From contig WLGZ01000018.1 of the NCBI GenBank assembly GCA_009702945.1, positions 1-11,765 on the forward strand: a stretch of DNA of 11,765 nt, written 5' to 3'. Of this stretch, positions 10,883 to 11,765 are shown in pieces. Made by a program: the position numbers and the translations under genes. A model generated the notes under the pieces. It saw nothing but the letters and a program-made list of their open reading frames with translations, was not told the DNA's origin and searched no databases. Within the stretch, counting starts at the first letter, position 1. Every line of letters starts with the position of its first letter. This DNA comes from Actinomycetota bacterium. Lineage in GTDB: Bacteria; Actinomycetota; Actinomycetes; S36-B12; UBA5976.

Positions 10883-11765
10883 TTAACCTCGAGTTAGTTT
10901 GCGGTACGTTGCGCGATGTGGACGAGCTGCATCTGCGCCAAGGCGATCGATCTTGTTCTTTTCATAGGACTCGAAGTTTCCTTCAAACCAGAACCAAGTT
11001 GAATCACCTTCGTAAGCCAAGATGTGAGTCGCAATCCGGTCTAGGAACCAGCGATCGTGTGAGGTGATCACAGCGCAGCCGGGGAATTCAAGCAGAGCAT
11101 TTTCTAGCGATCCAAGGGTTTCAACATCTAAATCGTTAGTTGGTTCATCGAGCAGCAATACGTTTCCGCCCTGCTTCAAAGTAAGGGCAAGGTTCAAGCG
11201 GTTTCGCTCACCACCGGATAGCACGCCAGAAGGTTTTTGCTGATCTGGGCCCTTGAAACCGAATGCGCCAATGTAAGCACGGGACGGCATTTCAACTGCG
11301 CCGACCTTAATCCAGTCCAGACCATCGGAAACAACTTCCCAGACGTTCTTAGTTGGATCTAAGCCAGAACGACTCTGGTCAACATAGGAAAGCTTTACGG
11401 TTTCACCAACTCGAAGAGATCCGGAATCTGGCTGAGTTGATGCATCGCTAGTGTCACCTTCGGCAGCTGCAACAATCATGCGGAACAAAGTAGTTTTACC
11501 AACACCGTTAGGTCCGATTACACCGATGATGCCGTTACGTGGCAATGTGAATGACAAGTCATCCATAAGAATTCGGTCTCCGAAACCTTTACCAAGTTTG
11601 TCGGCTTCAATTACGACGTTACCCAAACGTGGGCCAGGTGGAATCTGAATTTCTTCAAAGTCCATCTTGCGAGTCTTTTCAGCTTCGATCGCCATTTCTT
11701 CATAGCGATCAAGACGAGCGCGACTCTTAGTCTGACGAGCCTTGGCATTGGAACGAACCCATTCA
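10883..11765 (-). CDS. ettA: Energy-dependent translational throttle protein EttA, C-terminal part (runs off the right edge)
   Basis: EttA is an ABC-F ATPase that binds the ribosomal E site and gates entry into elongation according to ATP/ADP level. The window holds the last 293 or so residues of a family about 555 long. From the right edge come the end of the interdomain linker (EWVRSNAKARQTKSRARLDR, then YEEMA), then the second ABC domain: Walker A GPNGVGKTT, signature LSGGERNRLNLA, Walker B VLLLDEPTNDLD and the H-loop SHDRWFLDR. The C-terminal WFEGNFESYEKNK is typical. An internal ATG at 11695 is not the start, because the frame stays open with EttA-like sequence to the window edge. The first ABC domain and arm motif lie outside. 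The thioesterase gene follows after 3 bp. Confidence 0.95.
   Translation of the reverse strand, partial: EWVRSNAKARQTKSRARLDRYEEMAIEAEKTRKMDFEEIQIPPGPRLGNVVIEADKLGKGFGDRILMDDLSFTLPRNGIIGVIGPNGVGKTTLFRMIVAAAEGDTSDASTQPDSGSLRVGETVKLSYVDQSRSGLDPTKNVWEVVSDGLDWIKVGAVEMPSRAYIGAFGFKGPDQQKPSGVLSGGERNRLNLALTLKQGGNVLLLDEPTNDLDVETLGSLENALLEFPGCAVITSHDRWFLDRIATHILAYEGDSTWFWFEGNFESYEKNKIDRLGADAARPHRATYRKLTRG

Noticed and set aside
10883..11695. ATG at 11695 as a true ettA start (short ABC protein)
   Set aside because: The frame continues to the window edge with linker sequence typical of EttA (EWVRSNAKARQ), so this is an internal methionine.
1..11765. CRISPR arrays, insertion sequences, rRNA genes
   Set aside because: No regularly spaced repeats, transposase-like frames or rRNA-like sequence were seen.

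Overview
The window looks like chromosomal core sequence from a small-genome, low-to-mid GC actinobacterium; a freshwater planktonic lineage of the Nanopelagicales (acI) type is my best guess, but this is inference. The support is protein similarity recalled from Mycobacterium tuberculosis and gene order. Reading left to right, the genes tig, rpiB, an Rv2466c-type DsbA protein, pepN, glbO, an Rv2475c-type thioesterase and ettA appear in the same order as in the Rv2462c-Rv2477c segment of M. tuberculosis. Base composition appears much lower in GC than in mycobacteria. Genes are tightly packed, with overlapping stop codons and 3-4 bp gaps.

Layout. Positions 1-122 (minus) hold the first 40 codons of trigger factor, preceded by tRNA-Pro(TGG) on the same strand. 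tRNA-Gly(TCC) diverges from tRNA-Pro. From 409 to 658 there is no gene. This stretch holds two direct-repeat copies, in inverted orientation, of the tRNA-Gly 3' end. One copy belongs to a 76-nt tRNA-like fold on the minus strand, the least ordinary structure in the window. Next is a copper amine oxidase (659-2596, plus), whose stop codon overlaps that of the convergent dsbA-like/rpiB pair (minus). Divergent from that pair is pepN (plus). After it comes a small secreted or anchored membrane protein (minus), then a plus-strand run: a short MscS-type channel, an SDR-DUF2867 fusion, group II truncated hemoglobin glbO and an MFS transporter. The window ends with a minus-strand ettA-thioesterase pair; ettA runs off the right edge.

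How the genes relate. Most are housekeeping: protein folding (tig), pentose phosphate metabolism (rpiB), thiol redox (DsbA-like), peptide turnover (pepN), osmotic release (MscS), oxygen or redox chemistry (glbO), ribosome gating (ettA). The amine oxidase is the accessory item. It sits beside tRNA genes and tRNA-derived repeats, at a point where the M. tuberculosis order has different genes, and would release ammonia, aldehyde and hydrogen peroxide from primary amines.

Several head-of-unit genes (amine oxidase, DsbA-like, small membrane protein, MFS, probably SDR) have a TANNNT-like hexamer ending 6-7 nt before the start codon and no Shine-Dalgarno sequence. That fits leaderless transcripts. 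Other genes (tig, rpiB, pepN) have clear Shine-Dalgarno sequences. I did not find a complete undescribed system; the tRNA-derived structured element at 446-521 is the best candidate for something new.
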